This document shows positions 34,701 through 47,178 of a stretch of 64,000 nt of DNA, in pieces. Position 1 is the first letter of the stretch; every line of letters starts with the position of its first letter. Below the pieces are notes generated by a model. It was not told where the DNA came from and did not search any database. It saw nothing but the letters and a program-made list of their open reading frames with translations. The DNA is from Dactylis glomerata (Eukaryota > Streptophyta > Magnoliopsida > Poales > Poaceae): positions 1,057,537-1,121,536 of the forward strand of contig QXEO01000235.1 in assembly GCA_007115705.1 (NCBI GenBank), read 5' to 3'. A program made the position numbers and the translations under genes.

Positions 34701-37700
34701 GACTGCTTGGTTGATGCCAAATTTTGGTTTCCAATTACTGGCCAAGCCCAAAATATTGGTTACCAAATTGTCTTGCCAGCCGGGGCAAGCCCAAAAAAAT
34801 TGGCTACCAATTTGCCTTGCCAACCTCTGAAAAGGTTGCCAATTTTTGGCAAGTTACAATTTTTTGGCAAATTTTGGCATTGGTTTGCCAAAACATTGAT
34901 GCAAACAAATTGACTGCAAACCAAGCAAGCCCAAAAACTGTAGACATATTTAATACAACAAATTTCATTTGTCATCAGTCCACACAGAACCCTTAGTTGC
35001 CATTTGTGAAAAAGAAAGACTAAAACACATCTTCTATGCACTTATTGTTTTCTTAACCCTTCACCTAGTGGACATTATGGGGCAACATGATGATGAGGAT
35101 TCACATCTAACAGTAAATAATATGTAAATATATAGTGCTAGAGCTTAACAGGTGCTGATACATATTTTATACAACACTGTACTGGGAGATAACAATGTGA
35201 TTCCATTTACTCCCATTAGTGCTGTTCAGATAATTCCCAGAACTGCTTTTTGCTCACTTTACTCCGTCAAGTATAAATACTGTTACTTCACCCTCAACTC
35301 TATGGTGGTTGTCTATGTGGCCACCAACTTACCTAATTGTATACATATGGCATCATTAGTGGCATGAGTGACCTAGCAAAACCACTCTCCCTGGCTGACA
35401 TGTGGAGCCAGCATGTCAGGAGCTTCTTGCACCTTCAACCGCTCACCATGGCTCGATCCTGCAATCTCGACTCAACTCGCAATGCACCATCGCCACCTCC
35501 ACATCCACTCTAGAAGTCCTGAGCGGTCTAGAACCCAGTGATAGAGCTATCTCCCAGTGACCCCAGGCAGCTACCCAGGCTCGGACGGTGAGCTTGCTGA
35601 GAAAAAGTGCAGTCTTAGAGGTTGACATGGCATTTATTTCGCAAAAGTTCAATAACATAGCCAGTCAGGCCTTGCCCAGGCTCCAAGGACCAGCTGGCTC
35701 AGCCATTGCTAGAGCCCACACCACAGGGGAGACGACCTCTCCATCCGCAAGTGGAGTCAGATCTGAACCGCTGGTTTCAAGCTTTGCTGCCAGCCACCTC
35801 CTTCAATCTCAGGCAACTTTAAGCACAATATAATCTCCACCAACTCCTCTCCCAACTGTGCACCTCATACCACCACTTGCTATGACTCCAGAGGCGATGG
35901 CGTCGATCTCAGGCACGGTTGCATGGTAACTCTCCCCTGTGTGCCAGCTCCAGATTTGATAAAGAAGGACCTGATCAAGTTGAGGAACAGGTACATAGAG
36001 TGGCTGTATGGCTGTACCAGCGTGAGAAACTGGACCTGTCGATGGAATCATAGAGGTTAGAGCCAGATGGGGTTCGTGGGGGAATCCTCTGCTCGAGAAA
36101 ACAACAAAAGTGTGCAAGGCTCAGGTTTTCCTCAGGTTCGAGGTTAGAGAGCGGAATGTGGTGCCACTTGACCTCTCAGCCAGGCAACGCTGCATGGAGA
36201 GAGAACGTGGGGGTGGCATGGGAGGTTTCGAGGAGGAAGAAGAAGACCCAATCATTAGTATCTTGTGCAGCATGATCTGATGGTTAATATGTTCATCTAA
36301 ATGATTTAAAGGATATTGACAAAAGACAGTGTCTATATGCTGAGAGACTGGGATGGCTACACCGACAAAAGAAGATAACGTGGATGACACATGCAAAACC
36401 ATGGTCCAGCCGCAGCAAGACAATTTGTATTAGAGCATGTCTAGCAGGCCCCTCAAAACGCGGGTACCCCGTATTATTCCGGCGGGATAGGGGGTGAGGG
36501 CGAAATGAGCCGTCTAGCCGGCCCCGTATTCGGGCCGGCCCGTATCGGCAGAATACGGGGCCCGTCAAACCCACCCCGCCGCCCCCTACAAATACAGGGT
36601 GAAGGTGCGAGTGGGGGTCCAACCCCTCACTTGCAACCCTAGCCCCGCCGTGCGCCGCCGCCGGCCTCTACCACTCCGGCGAGCAATTCCCACGCGCACG
36701 CCGCCGCATTTGCACCGCCGCCAGCATGAGCGCACAGCGTCGGAGCAGCCTCTCGCCCGCCGCCGGATCGAAGCCGGACACGGTGGAGGAGGCGTGGCGC
36801 CGCCACTGCAAATACTCCGCCGCCGGGAGTCGGCGTGCAAGTACGTCGGCTCCGAGTGGATGCCGCCGACGCTCCGGGACTTCACGGAGGGCGGCCGCTA
36901 CCACAAGGTCGACCCGCCGTTGAAGCCGATGAGCGGCGGCGATTTCGAGAAGTGGTGGCGCGGGTGGGAGCAGGAGCGCGCGTGGAAGGCCGCATGGGAG
37001 CAGAAGCATGCGTGGGAGGGGAGCTCCAGCGGCGGAGCGCCGCGAGCCGGCGACGAGGAAGAGGAGGCGGAGGAGGGGGAGGACCCCCTCTTCTTGGAGG
37101 CGGTGGCCGCGTCCAAGAAGGAGGCCACCGACAAGGCTCGGGCGGAGGCGGAGGAGGCGGCGCAGGCCATCGCCGCCGTCAATGAGCTGATGGCTCGGGA
37201 GGCCGCCGCCACCACTCCGCTCATCATCCTCGACGACTAGGCTAGCATTGTAGAAGTCGCGATCCTAGGATCGCGCAATTTTGTATATCCACTATCTATG
37301 ATCAATGTGAAGAACTATCTATGAATTCTCCCGGGGTTTGCATTTTTAAAAATACGGGGTGAAATAAGGGGTCTGTTAGACGGAATGGTTCGTGGCGAGC
37401 AATTTTTTTGATACAGGGCCCTGTATTCGCTCGATACGGGGCGAGCAAATACAGGGTCTGTTAGACATGCTCTTAGTGGCCTGAGGGTTTAAGGTAACGG
37501 TATAAAACTTGGGATGAATACAGGGAGACAAAAAATAATTTGGGGCTTATCCAAACAACAAGAATACTCCGAATGGAGTAAAAAGGACCTTTTTCCTTCA
37601 GATAAATAAATAATTTTGCAGATCACCTGTTACCAGTCGGTGCTTATTAATTGTTTCAGATGAATTTCCACCCGGTAGAAAGAAACAAGACAACATATGA

Positions 37701-40700
37701 GAAGAAACATAAAAGTTTAGAAACTAATGCTACAAAACAAAAACCACTGTGCACAACCATAGTATTTATTCAGTGAACGCCTACCATAGATATGATTTTT
37801 GCTGCTTCAATATAGGAAACAAACATAGCAAGGATTGGGTTTTAATAAATGACTCACTGCTGCTTTAGCCTCTAAAGAATGATGAAGATCCTTGTTTTCC
37901 TTCAGGAGTTTAGCTATCTCTCGTTCCTTCTCTTCAATCATTCTATCAGAAATATCACGGAAGGATTCGTGTTCTTCCTAAAGGAATCAGGATATATTAT
38001 GATACTGGATTTGAAACACCATATGTGATAATATGAGTAATGCCGTAGGGCAGGAAGGAACCTTTAATTTCTCATATTTCAGTGTCCACTCCCCTAGGTT
38101 CTTCTGAAGGTGGTCCTCAACATGGCCATTGCTCTGATCCTTCATAGACTCACATTTTACTGCATTGTCCACGTTCATATTCTTTTTATCATCAAACCTC
38201 ATTGAGGAAGAAGGAGAAAGAATTCTGAAATACAATGTAGCTATCTTACATCTCCAGTTTTCCTCTAAACTTGCCAAGTCTTTCTCCCATGATTCTTTTT
38301 CTGAGAGAAATTGAGAAGTAACAGAATCTAATGTTTTCATGACATTCTTTAATTTTTTGTCCACATCAGCAAGAGCCAAATCCCTGAAAAGAATTAAGTG
38401 AAGGTGAAATGTTTCTCGATCAAGAAATGCTTACAGGAAATAAGTTGATAGTATTGCCATATAGTGCATCAGCTTACAGGAGTAGTGACAAGGACAGAAG
38501 ATATACGAGTCTAAGAGTCGAATTGAGTCGCTGGGCTACCATCCATAGGGTAGTCGCAACTAGTACTTCACTGGTCGACTGCCAGTCATAGACTATATTT
38601 GCTACAAGTACCACACTACTGATCTACTAACTACAAACTGGAGGGAGAGAGACACAAGTACATGGCTACATGCTGAAACAGAAGAACAACATCTTGTTAT
38701 CAGATTATCAGAGGCACATGTAAGGACGTGCCTGCCCGGTCAGAACTTAGAAGCAAATCATAACTTCATAAGCAGCTACACTACACAAGTGATATGAGTA
38801 TAAGTACGCACTGCACATACTAACTACATAATGCTAGTCTGCTTCACATTAAGGGTTGATCCATGAGCTCGCTAGGAAGTAGGAAATTTATTTCCTTCAG
38901 GATGGGCTCAATCTGACATGAAGTCACTCTGTTAGTGAACTGCGCAATGTGTCGAGTGACTGCTTGACTCCAAGTACTGACTCAATAGATTAGACAAGCA
39001 ACTCTTAGTAGTTCTGTGAATACTAATTCAGAGTTGTTTTTTACATTAAGAAGCATCGCAAACAAGGGGCACTGCTTCTCATGGTTTTAAAGGCGGCAAG
39101 GCGTCCCAAGGCGCTGGGGGGGCGCCTCAACGCCTAGGTGCTCAAGGCGGGTTGCAAGGCGACGCCTTTGAGAGGGCTGCGCCAGAGGGAGGAGTCGACA
39201 GAAGCTTGAGAGGAGCTCCCTCCTCTCTCTCTTCTCTCCCAATCTGATTCCCCTGGTCCCCCTGGTCTGTTCCCCTCTCTCTCTTCCCTCTCCTTCCCTT
39301 GTCCCTGGTCCCCAATTTCCCTCCCTGCTCCCTCCTCTCTCTCTTCTCAATCAATGATTCCTGGCGGAGGACCAGCAGATCTGGCGGAGGAGCACCTGTG
39401 CGCCTGAGAGGAGAGAGCTCTTCTCTCTCTCTCAATCAATGATTCCTCTGACTGGTTTGTTGCTTTGTGTCTTCTCTCTCTTTTTCACTCACTCTCAGCG
39501 CCCAATTTCCCTCCCTTCCCGCCTCAATTTCTCTTTCCCGCTTAGCCTACTCTGTTTCCCGCTGGACCACTCCATGGCGTCCAAAACTGACTGGAAGCGA
39601 CGCCTTCCCCGCCTTTAGGACGCCCAGGACGCCTATAGGTCCAAAGCGGACGCCTTTGTCAGGTCTCTAAGGCGAGCACGACGCCTCTCTGTTCCAGACC
39701 GCCCTGACGCTAAAGCGTCGCCTAGGCGACGCCTTTAAAACCATGATGCTTCTATACACGCGCTATGCAGTCAGTTCATTTTCTATATAATAAATCAAAA
39801 AATGCAGTAACCTACCAAGTAGTATCTTCAAAAATCAGATAGTGCAACATTTTGGTTATGGAGGTCATGTCAAAAACATGAAGAAATGGTCACATTATTC
39901 TGATGAGTAGAAGTTAAGCCGCTATACCTTGTCTCAATCTCTTCACTGTGCCTGGATTGAGCAGCTTGAAGGTCATGGATGGCTTCGTCTCGTTCTTCTA
40001 AGGCAGCTGCCACCTCCTTTTCAGCTTCCTGGATTACAGAAATAATATTGACCAAACAAGTTGATCTATTTAACTGTTACATTATACATCTACGAAGCAA
40101 GGGATGACATACTCTTATTGCTTCTTCATGTGCTTTAAGAACATCTGAATTTTGAGCTGCGCTCAGATCAGCATCCTTCTTTTGCAAAAGTGCATGTGCA
40201 CGGATCTTATATGCAGAAAACTCATTTTCCAGTCGACTGATCTGCATAGTTCAAAGGGCCAAATTTGGAGTTCCTGTGACAGGTGCTAGAACTGATTGTG
40301 TCTTTCCATTGAAAATATCAATGAAGTTCTTTAACATCAGGCAGTGTCGTGATATTGATTCACTAATATATCAAATAATGTTTTAGGCTTAAAAAGAATC
40401 AATGTGTACCTAGAAAAACACAGAGGAAAATAAACTCGGTGGTTTCTCACTAGTGCGATCTGTCATTTTAATGCTACTGTCAAGTTTTGTTGCCTGTAAG
40501 GGAGTTGCCATCTTTGGTGCAAATAGAAATATACAACTTAACTTATACTATTGGTGCAGTTCTTATTTGATGAGTTCAGAGGAACTCCCAGCACCCCAAA
40601 AGTCCTCTGATCCATACATTTGGAACATAATGCACATGCAATGCAATGAGCCAATGATGCATCACATTGTAAACTGTGCGACCCAGGACTAGAATGCAAG

Positions 40701-43700
40701 AGCTAGATAGATTGTTTCGATATGTAGGCTTGTATTCTATACAGCAGGGATCACCAAACAATACAGTTTGAACTTATAAATATAAAGTGGCACTGAGGCA
40801 ATGAATCAACTACGCATTGTGCAAGCTCCCAGTGCAGGTGTAAATATTTGAACAAGTTGCTCAATTCAGTAAGATGTAAAATAAAGTTCACCTCCTCCTT
40901 TGCAGAAATTAGATCAGAATCTTTGGTTTGAAGCAATTGATTTTGTATTGACAACTCTGACTCCAATTGAACTGCGGAACATCCAAATAAATGTATAAAT
41001 GCATTATTGTTGCTCCAAAAATAAAATAGGAAGTTTGGAGTGGACTTACTTCTAACTTTGTCAGATTCTGTCTCAGATCTACGACATGCACTTTCTGATG
41101 CTTCCAATTTTGCCCTAAGGGAATCACATTCCGCTTCCCAGCTTTGCCTTTCTTTTTCCTAAGTGATTACCAGTTGGGACAATTTTGGTTAGTGCCTCCA
41201 GCTCAAAGAGTTCATAAATAAATGGAAGTAAATTAGACATCTAAATATTCTACTGGTGTACTATGAGAGCTATAAATTCCTTTAATCTGTCACTTAAATA
41301 AATCGATACAAACTAATTTATCATAGGGTAAGTCAATTTACGAGACAAAGACTAAATCAAACAAGGCAGGCAGGCAGGCATACCCAGAAACAAGGTTGCA
41401 TGGACATAACATGACGTAACATGGTAAATTTATGTGAACTGTTGCTGTTAAAAAACTAAGGTTAACCAACATGGTCATAGATTTGGTGCTACAGGAGATG
41501 CCATTTTATTCAGCGATTTTAACGCCCACCCTACATGCGGACAACAGTATTTTCACCAGTGTACAGTATGATTCCTCACCATCTCCACAAGATACTAATC
41601 AACATATATACTACTCCCTCCGACATACTTTTCCAACCGGAGGGAGTAAGATGCCTACAAGTTTGGTGTCTGATATGTTAACCATGAGTGGAAAGAGTTG
41701 GCACACGATAGGGTGACATACATGTTGGTCTTTTAGATGAGCAAGCTCGCCTTTGATCTCCTCCAAGGTAGCTTTAAGTTGGGCAGCTTCACCTGTTGAT
41801 GCTGCCTCAATTTCAGTTATTTCTGAATCTTTCTCCGCGAGTACCATCTGTAACAGTTTAGTTGTAAATTATAAATTCCAACAGACTATGGATGTTTCAT
41901 TCATCTGATCCACCATTTATTCCCAGCATGCTGACATTTATCTTCTTCAGCTAGAGAATACTTTGGCAACAACAAATCACATCAGAAATTGATGATACTT
42001 TGCATATCTTAGACACAGGACATAACTTATACTCCCTCCATTTATAAATATACGATGTTTTAGCTTAGTGAAACAAATGTATCTAGACATCTTTTTAGTG
42101 TGTAGGTTCACTCGAATATACACACTAAAACTTGTCAAGATACATTTGTTTCACAAACCTAAAACATCTTATATTTATAAACGGAGGGAGTATGTGATAC
42201 AATGATGCACAAAGGGAACGCTTCACTATAATTAATACCTGCAGCGATTGAATTGTTTCGGATGCCTTTGTCCTCTCTGCGGAAACCTCAGCTAGCTGCG
42301 CTTCCAAGCTCTCTAATTGCTGAAGACAACAAAGAAGCCAGATTAGGTTACCTACTTACCCTAGGTATTAGTACTTTTGCAAAGTGGCATTTACAAAATT
42401 TCTTTTCTGCTTTGCTTTTCCTTACTTTTTGGTGCTTAGCAGCAAGCTCTGAAACTGACGCGTGCCTCTTTTCTTCCGCAGACTGCATTGATCCTTGGAT
42501 TTGTTCTAGCATCTTTATAAATATAACATATTCACATGAGTTCATTTCAGTTGCAAGTGTTTCATTAAATAATGTCAAAACACTTTTAACTTTGAGATTA
42601 TTTCAGCTCGTAAGAATAACTAATTGTTAACTCTGATCATGAGTATCGACTACAAACATCCAAAGCTACACATATATTACTGCTGAAATGAACAGGACTA
42701 TCATTTTAGGTTATTTCAGCTTACTCCAAGAGTGTAAGGGGTAACTAAGCTAATCTGGGAAATACAATAAAACATGCAATTACTTTCAGTCAATCAGCAT
42801 TCAGCATCATGCTAATGCACCTATCCCCCATTTCCATCCTCGTTTGAGATTTTGGGACTCGGTACTTCTATGAAGCAGCAATATAACTTTCAGAATTTGA
42901 CGTTCTGTATCCCTGCAACTCTTTTATCTTACAAGATCATTGGCATACCTGCTCTTTTTCGAGAATCGACTGTTGCAACTTCTCAAGAGCATTGTTCCTT
43001 GCCTCCAAAGCAAGCCGTGTCTCATCAAAATTAGATCTTAACCTACACATGTTTTGCATCCACTATTCAGACATAATCATTGTATAATTAACATGCCCAT
43101 TGCAGAAGATAAGCACCAGCTTTAATGCGAAGTTGATTTTACATGAGTAACAGATATGAACATATGAATGTAGCTATACTGAAGGAGCTGCAGGCTTCAG
43201 GGGATAGAAAGATAATTTTGCTAATTTTACAAGTTGCTTTGCACATTGCGCAGAATCCACATTGTCGAGGGGTCCACGTTTGTCCAAAGCATGCTAGACT
43301 GGCACTTTCCACCCATGTTGATCCTGCTCAGTGTGCATCACCACTCTTCCCTCTCTTTTCCCACTCTCTCCCTCCCATGACCAACTTACAACCAGGCACT
43401 GCGCTTGTGCTGTTGCTCCATACCATCACCTCTACCTCCTCTCTCAACGATGACGGAAAAACTGTTAACAGGAGACGAGGCTTGCTGAGGCCAGGTTCAG
43501 ATGGGAACTGGCACCAGATCTAGAATACAAATTGTCTATTCAGTGTTGTTAACAAAAGAGAGAGCAGGGCCATGCAGCCATGAGAGGCGATAGGGAGCTG
43601 AGAAGCATGGCATGTGGTGGTGCCAGACTACAGGAGCTGGGCCAAATGGAATTAGGGAGGAAGGTGAAGCTAAGGGTGGTGTTTACATGGCGACAGGAGC

Positions 43701-46441
43701 ACCAAGTTGGGCTCGTGACAAGGAATATTCCGTGACAAGCTGCCACAGCGGCACGTACAGGTCTGAGCAGACACACTCTTTCAGGAGCACAACACGGTAC
43801 ACATAGTTGTGTGCTTTGATAACACGGATGCTGACATGCGCTACGACGTTGTTGGTGGAAAAGAGAGTTACACAAAACGGCAAGCTCATCATGCTTGACA
43901 GTCAGCCATGCTCACTTGCTTCCTCCTCACCTACAAAGTCAAGGCTCTAGAAAGTTCTATTAGCTAACTGTGGTGTCCATTTATCTGAATACGTATGGAC
44001 TGAATTTACCACTGATGTCAATTACCACCACTAATCACTAACTGTTAGCTAGGCTGCTTGCCCCATCGATCTTAGTCAAGCTTGATCTTAGTGCGTTACT
44101 TTCTTGCTTCACTGTGTAATGTAGGTGACAGCGTAACCTAAGATATCCATGGTCACAGAGGATGTTGACTGCAGCGGCCAAATTCAGAAGAAGCAACGCC
44201 AGGTAGAACGGATCCAAACGTGTCATCACTATCTGCTCGCGTGAGTTATAAAATTTGATTCATACAATTGGTTACCCCTTCACCTAGCGGCTAGCACCAT
44301 TGTACCTTAAGCCATGTAGAAGACAACATTGTACAGTGATCAGTGAGAGCAGTACATGTACTCACTTGCTGTTCACAGTCCGCAGTTGCTGTCTTTCAGC
44401 ATCCATGGCCCGTAAAGCCTCACTAGCCTGGTGACGAGCACGTTCCAGTTCCTGTTGTGCAGCTAGTTGCAGAGAAGCAGCTTGCTCAGCCTTCTGATTA
44501 ATTTCATTAAACCGAGCTTCCAGATCATCTTTTTCCTGTTAAGAAGACAAAACCGTGTCAAGAATGTACTAAAATCAATTGCTTCTTGATTCACAGCAGG
44601 TAATGAATGAGACTTGAGTTGAATTAAGGGCCTTCCTAGTATACAAAAAAATGATAAGCATTGATTTGGAGCAACTTAGATGCAACATGCAGCAACTAGC
44701 CATTTCCACCATACCAATTTTGAATCAATAATTTAGAGCTCACGCAAGCAGATATTGAGTTATTTCCAGACTGACAGCATTAAAGAAAGATTAGAAAGTA
44801 ATATATGTAATATTCTCAGGTTAATGTACAGACAGGTCAAAGTGGTTACCTTCTGTATATCTTGTATACGTTGTTTTGCGCGCTTGTGCAGCCTCTGGAA
44901 CTTGGTATCCAACTCAACATATTTATCATCACGTTCTTTTAGTTCCCTTTCCGTCTTCAGTTGAGCTACATACATGGAACTAATGATGATTTAGATTCTA
45001 AAAAAGGCAAATGTGCAAAGGTCAAAAAAAAAGCGCTGGCTACATTGCACATAAAAAAGGTGCATTCTGATCAAGCTAAAAAGGTCCAGCAGTAAAGTTT
45101 GCCATTATTAAGAAAAGCATAGTAAGTTAGTAACCTGAAGCTAAATCGTTACACAGGTTTGGTGCATGTTACATGTCCGTGCTCCCTATGTTATATATCC
45201 CTTTCACCCGTACATTTTTCTACCGAGGTTGTATCCACTGCATCCAGCTGAACTGTGAATGAATCTCGCTACAAAGATGGGTTCAGTTTCTTGCTAATTC
45301 TAATGGCAAATACAGTGATGACTTATAAGCGTCCCTTCATCAGAGAAATATGTAGACTCCAGTTCCCGATGGGTTCACTTGTCATTTCTTCATTCTAGAG
45401 AATGTAGTGAACAGGAAGAAAACTAAGTGAGGGTACATGGAACACAGAAAACCAGAAGAGTCGAGTCGATTAATCAGGAGGTGTGTGCTTACTAGAATTC
45501 TAGTACAAATAGTGTTCTTTCAGTTATGTTTAGTATTTACAGAAGAGAGGATTACAGGTGTCAAATAAGCATGGATTACAATTCATCACGTGTGGCGAAT
45601 TAGGAAGGAATAAAAGTAAGCTTAACAACAGTACAAGAGTTATCACAAAGTTGTTCCAGTCCTAAAGGCTAGAGCAACGAGTTTTAAACAGTGGAGCACG
45701 GCAGGCATTCGAAATTCCAGCAACGATAGCGGCACAATATGGAAGTGTCATAGAGAGTAGCAACTAACCTTCGTTGAGCTTCGCTGCGAGCTCCTGGACC
45801 TTGCCGTCGGCCTCGGCGTAGGACACATTGACGTGCTCAAGAGCCGCCTCCGCGACCTTCTGCGTCTGCTTCTGCTCCTGAACCTCCCTGCTCAGCCTCT
45901 CGACCTGCTCCTTCAGGCCCCTAACGAGCTCGGATCCCTCCTCGTCCTCCGTCCCACCGCCTCCTCCTGCCTCGGCGCTGCTCGCTGCCTGCTGAGCATC
46001 GGCGATCTGGGACTTGAGGCGCTCGTTCTCGATACTGAGCTCCGCGACCTTCCGCTCGAGCTCTTTGCGCGTCTGCTCGGCGGAGCTCCCGCTCGCCCCT
46101 TCTTCCTCTCCCGCTGCCGCGTGCGCCTCCGTGCCCGTGTCCGCGCTCTCTTCGTGCACCGGCGCCGCCCTCGTTTGGTCCACCGGCTCCGCACTAACTT
46201 CGTCCGCCGGCGCCGCACTCTCTTCGTCCACCGGCTCCGCAATAACTTGCTCCGCTGGCGCCACACTCTCTTCGTCCGCCGGCGCCACAATCTCTTCCTC
46301 CGCCTGAGGCTCCGCGGACTCTTCCTGCGGCGGCACACCCGCCTCCTGCTCCGGCGCCGGTGTCGCGGCGGCCTCTTCGGGATCCATCCTCGCCGAACCC
46401 GATCTGGCTCTGCCCCGCCCGCGGGATCGGGGTCGGGGCAT
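31750..46441 (-). CDS. GRIP: GRIP-domain golgin (trans-Golgi), 20 exons
   Basis: Exons (complement): 45769-46441, 44850-44965, 44366-44535, 42949-43042, 42426-42512, 42239-42319, 41722-41847, 41050-41158, 40892-40971, 40113-40241, 39928-40028, 38062-38383, 37858-37977, 34476-34503, 34318-34370, 33726-33797, 33593-33640, 32502-32607, 32373-32431, 31750-31860. All junctions are AG/GT and keep frame: 2,685 bases, 894 residues. After an acidic, Pro/Glu-rich N-terminus, nearly all of it is coiled coil. The GRIP domain is at the end: MTYLKNVILKLLETG (with the invariant Tyr, about residue 827), LLPVVATLLQFSPDE, then LNKCQ and a short tail SSFFGRF. GRIP domains bind GTP-loaded ARL1 and place golgins on the trans-Golgi. 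A second methionine at 46387 is an alternative start. Arabidopsis GRIP is somewhat shorter. A candidate 13-codon exon (37634-37672) is not included. Confidence 0.9.
33841..34012. mobile_element. Decayed hAT-like element in a GRIP intron
   Basis: The left end cggtggcggagcttga and right end acctctgccaatg (reverse cattggcagaggt) resemble the ends of the intact element at 11,008. The interior word gggggctagggcccacc is also similar. The ends are degraded and no clear 8-bp duplication remains. Confidence 0.35.
34690..34940. mobile_element. MITE-like imperfect inverted repeat in a GRIP intron
   Basis: The left arm gggactgcttggttgatgcc and the right arm ctgcaaaccaagcaagccc are approximate inverses. 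The interior is full of ttggc/gccaa words (for example gccaatttttggcaag). No target duplication was identified. It lies in intron 13, between exons at 34,503 and 37,858. Confidence 0.45.
35042..36429. other. GRIP intron 13 sequence without recognised content
   Basis: Apart from the elements on either side, this part of the intron has several opposite-strand overlapping frames (35,588-35,833; 35,809-36,117) and no domain I recognise. It may be an old repeat. Confidence 0.3.
36433..37472 (+). mobile_element. Harbinger-like element with TTA target duplication, carrying an ORF
   Basis: The terminal inverted repeats are gagcatgtctagcaggccc at 36433 and its near-inverse ending gacatgctc at 37472 (reverse: gagcatgtctaacagaccc). 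TTA flanks them at 36430-36432 and 37473-37475. The 3-bp TWA duplication is typical of PIF/Harbinger. The element is 1,040 bp, GC-rich, and lies in GRIP intron 13 on the opposite strand. It contains one 213-codon frame (36599-37240), but no transposase domain. Confidence 0.75.
36599..37240 (+). CDS. ORF of unknown function inside the Harbinger-like element
   Basis: The frame encodes 213 residues. The first 80 are Arg/Pro-rich and may be untranslated or spurious; an internal frame from about 36,840 is more protein-like. Visible there: EWMPPTLRDFTEGGRYHKVD, then DFEKWWRGWEQERAWKAAWE (Trp-rich), then an acidic run and an Ala/Glu/Lys helix (ASKKEATDKARAEAEEAAQA). The related element at 47,179 has a similar acidic/Ala-Glu protein in another, broken frame. 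The recurrence suggests a real element-borne protein, but I do not recognise it. Confidence 0.45.
   Translation: MKVRVGVQPLTCNPSPAVRRRRPLPLRRAIPTRTPPHLHRRQHERTASEQPLARRRIEAGHGGGGVAPPLQILRRRESACKYVGSEWMPPTLRDFTEGGRYHKVDPPLKPMSGGDFEKWWRGWEQERAWKAAWEQKHAWEGSSSGGAPRAGDEEEEAEEGEDPLFLEAVAASKKEATDKARAEAEEAAQAIAAVNELMAREAAATTPLIILDD
39080..39745. mobile_element. MITE-like element with ATGGTTTTAAAGGCG ends in a GRIP intron
   Basis: Terminal inverted repeats catggttttaaaggcg (39080-39095) and cgcctttaaaaccatg (39730-39745) are perfect. They are followed inside by repeated gcctaggcg/aggcgtc words. The 7-bp word tgcttct occurs at 39073-39079 and 39747-39753, so the duplication is 7 bp with one unmatched base. 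The centre is rich in ctctct tracts. It has no coding capacity and sits between GRIP exons 11 and 12. Confidence 0.7.
41614..41646. mobile_element. Minimal Stowaway-like MITE remnant
   Basis: ctccctccgacat at the left and aaccggagggag at the right are inverse copies. They are only 33 bp in total, with TA on both sides (41612-41613 and 41647-41648). It looks like a Stowaway element that lost its centre, in a GRIP intron. Confidence 0.55.
42032..42190. mobile_element. Stowaway MITE in a GRIP intron
   Basis: The ends ctccctccatttataaata and tatttataaacggagggag are inverse copies, flanked by the TA duplication (42030-42031, 42191-42192). The 159-bp element forms a near-complete hairpin, with atgtatctagacatctttttagtgtgtag on one arm mirrored on the other. 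It lies between GRIP exons 6 and 7. Confidence 0.9.
43120..44240. other. GRIP intron 3 sequence without recognised content
   Basis: This 1.3 kb intron part has GC-richer stretches and overlapping frames (43,143-43,523 plus; 43,549-43,875 minus), none with a recognisable domain. It may be old transposon DNA. Confidence 0.3.
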
Positions 46442-46760
46442 CGGGAGGGATCGGAGAGACTAACCGCCAAAGGTACGGACTGGGCTGGATTGGGTAGGAG
46501 TAGTGGGATTAGATTAGGGTTTACAGACAGAAACCCGGATCTCCGTGGCGGAGGAGACAGACAGGGAGATGGTCAGATCAGATGGCGGGTTCGTCGTGGC
46601 TCGTCGGTGGCGGAGGACAGACAGCGAGGGGTGACGACTGACGAGTGGGTCCATGGCCCGCACGGCAACGGCGTACCCTAGGTCCCTAGTCCCTGGAGAG
46701 AGCTGACTCGGGTGCATCCCAAGGTCAACATCACGCTTCCATTTGTACAGCTTTCAGAAA
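46442..46760 (-). promoter_or_regulatory. Presumed promoter/5' UTR of GRIP
   Basis: The sequence upstream of the GRIP start is GC-rich to about 46,690 and then AT-rich. A frame on the opposite strand runs across it, but I judge that to be a shadow. No clear TATA box was seen. Confidence 0.35.
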
Positions 46761-47178
46761 CGTCTACTCCACTCTTCATTCTTTTTCTTTTTTGATTAAT
46801 TGAGGAACGCATAGCACACGACTGAATCATGTCGACTCGAGATTTGAACTACTAGTTTCAATCTAAATTCAAGTGGTTAATTAAAATTACATAAAATGTG
46901 TTCAACGAGGCAAGTAATAAGATTTCGGCGAGACCATAGCTATCTCTATCTCCAATGGTGTGTTAGTATTGAATATGTGGAGTGATGACACGGATTTTTG
47001 CCAATATATACCGAAACATAACGATGTATTCTTCTCTCGCCTCACTCCATTGTCTTCTTCCTCTCATATTTCGATCAACTCTTTCCCTTATCACGTGCAA
47101 TGTAGTCATAGTATTTGACGAATCTAGTTTCACGCCATCTCACTGACATGAACTGAAAAATGAAGACCGAGGCTCTAA

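Noticed and set aside
38220..38275. A short intron inside GRIP exon 12 (T|GTAAGATAG to ATTTCAG)
   Set aside because: It would be about 25 bases, too short for a plant intron, and the frame is open through it.
45833..46681. 282-codon plus-strand frame
   Set aside because: It is the mirror of GRIP exon 1, whose GC-rich, Glu/Ala/Pro codons leave the opposite strand open. No domain of its own.
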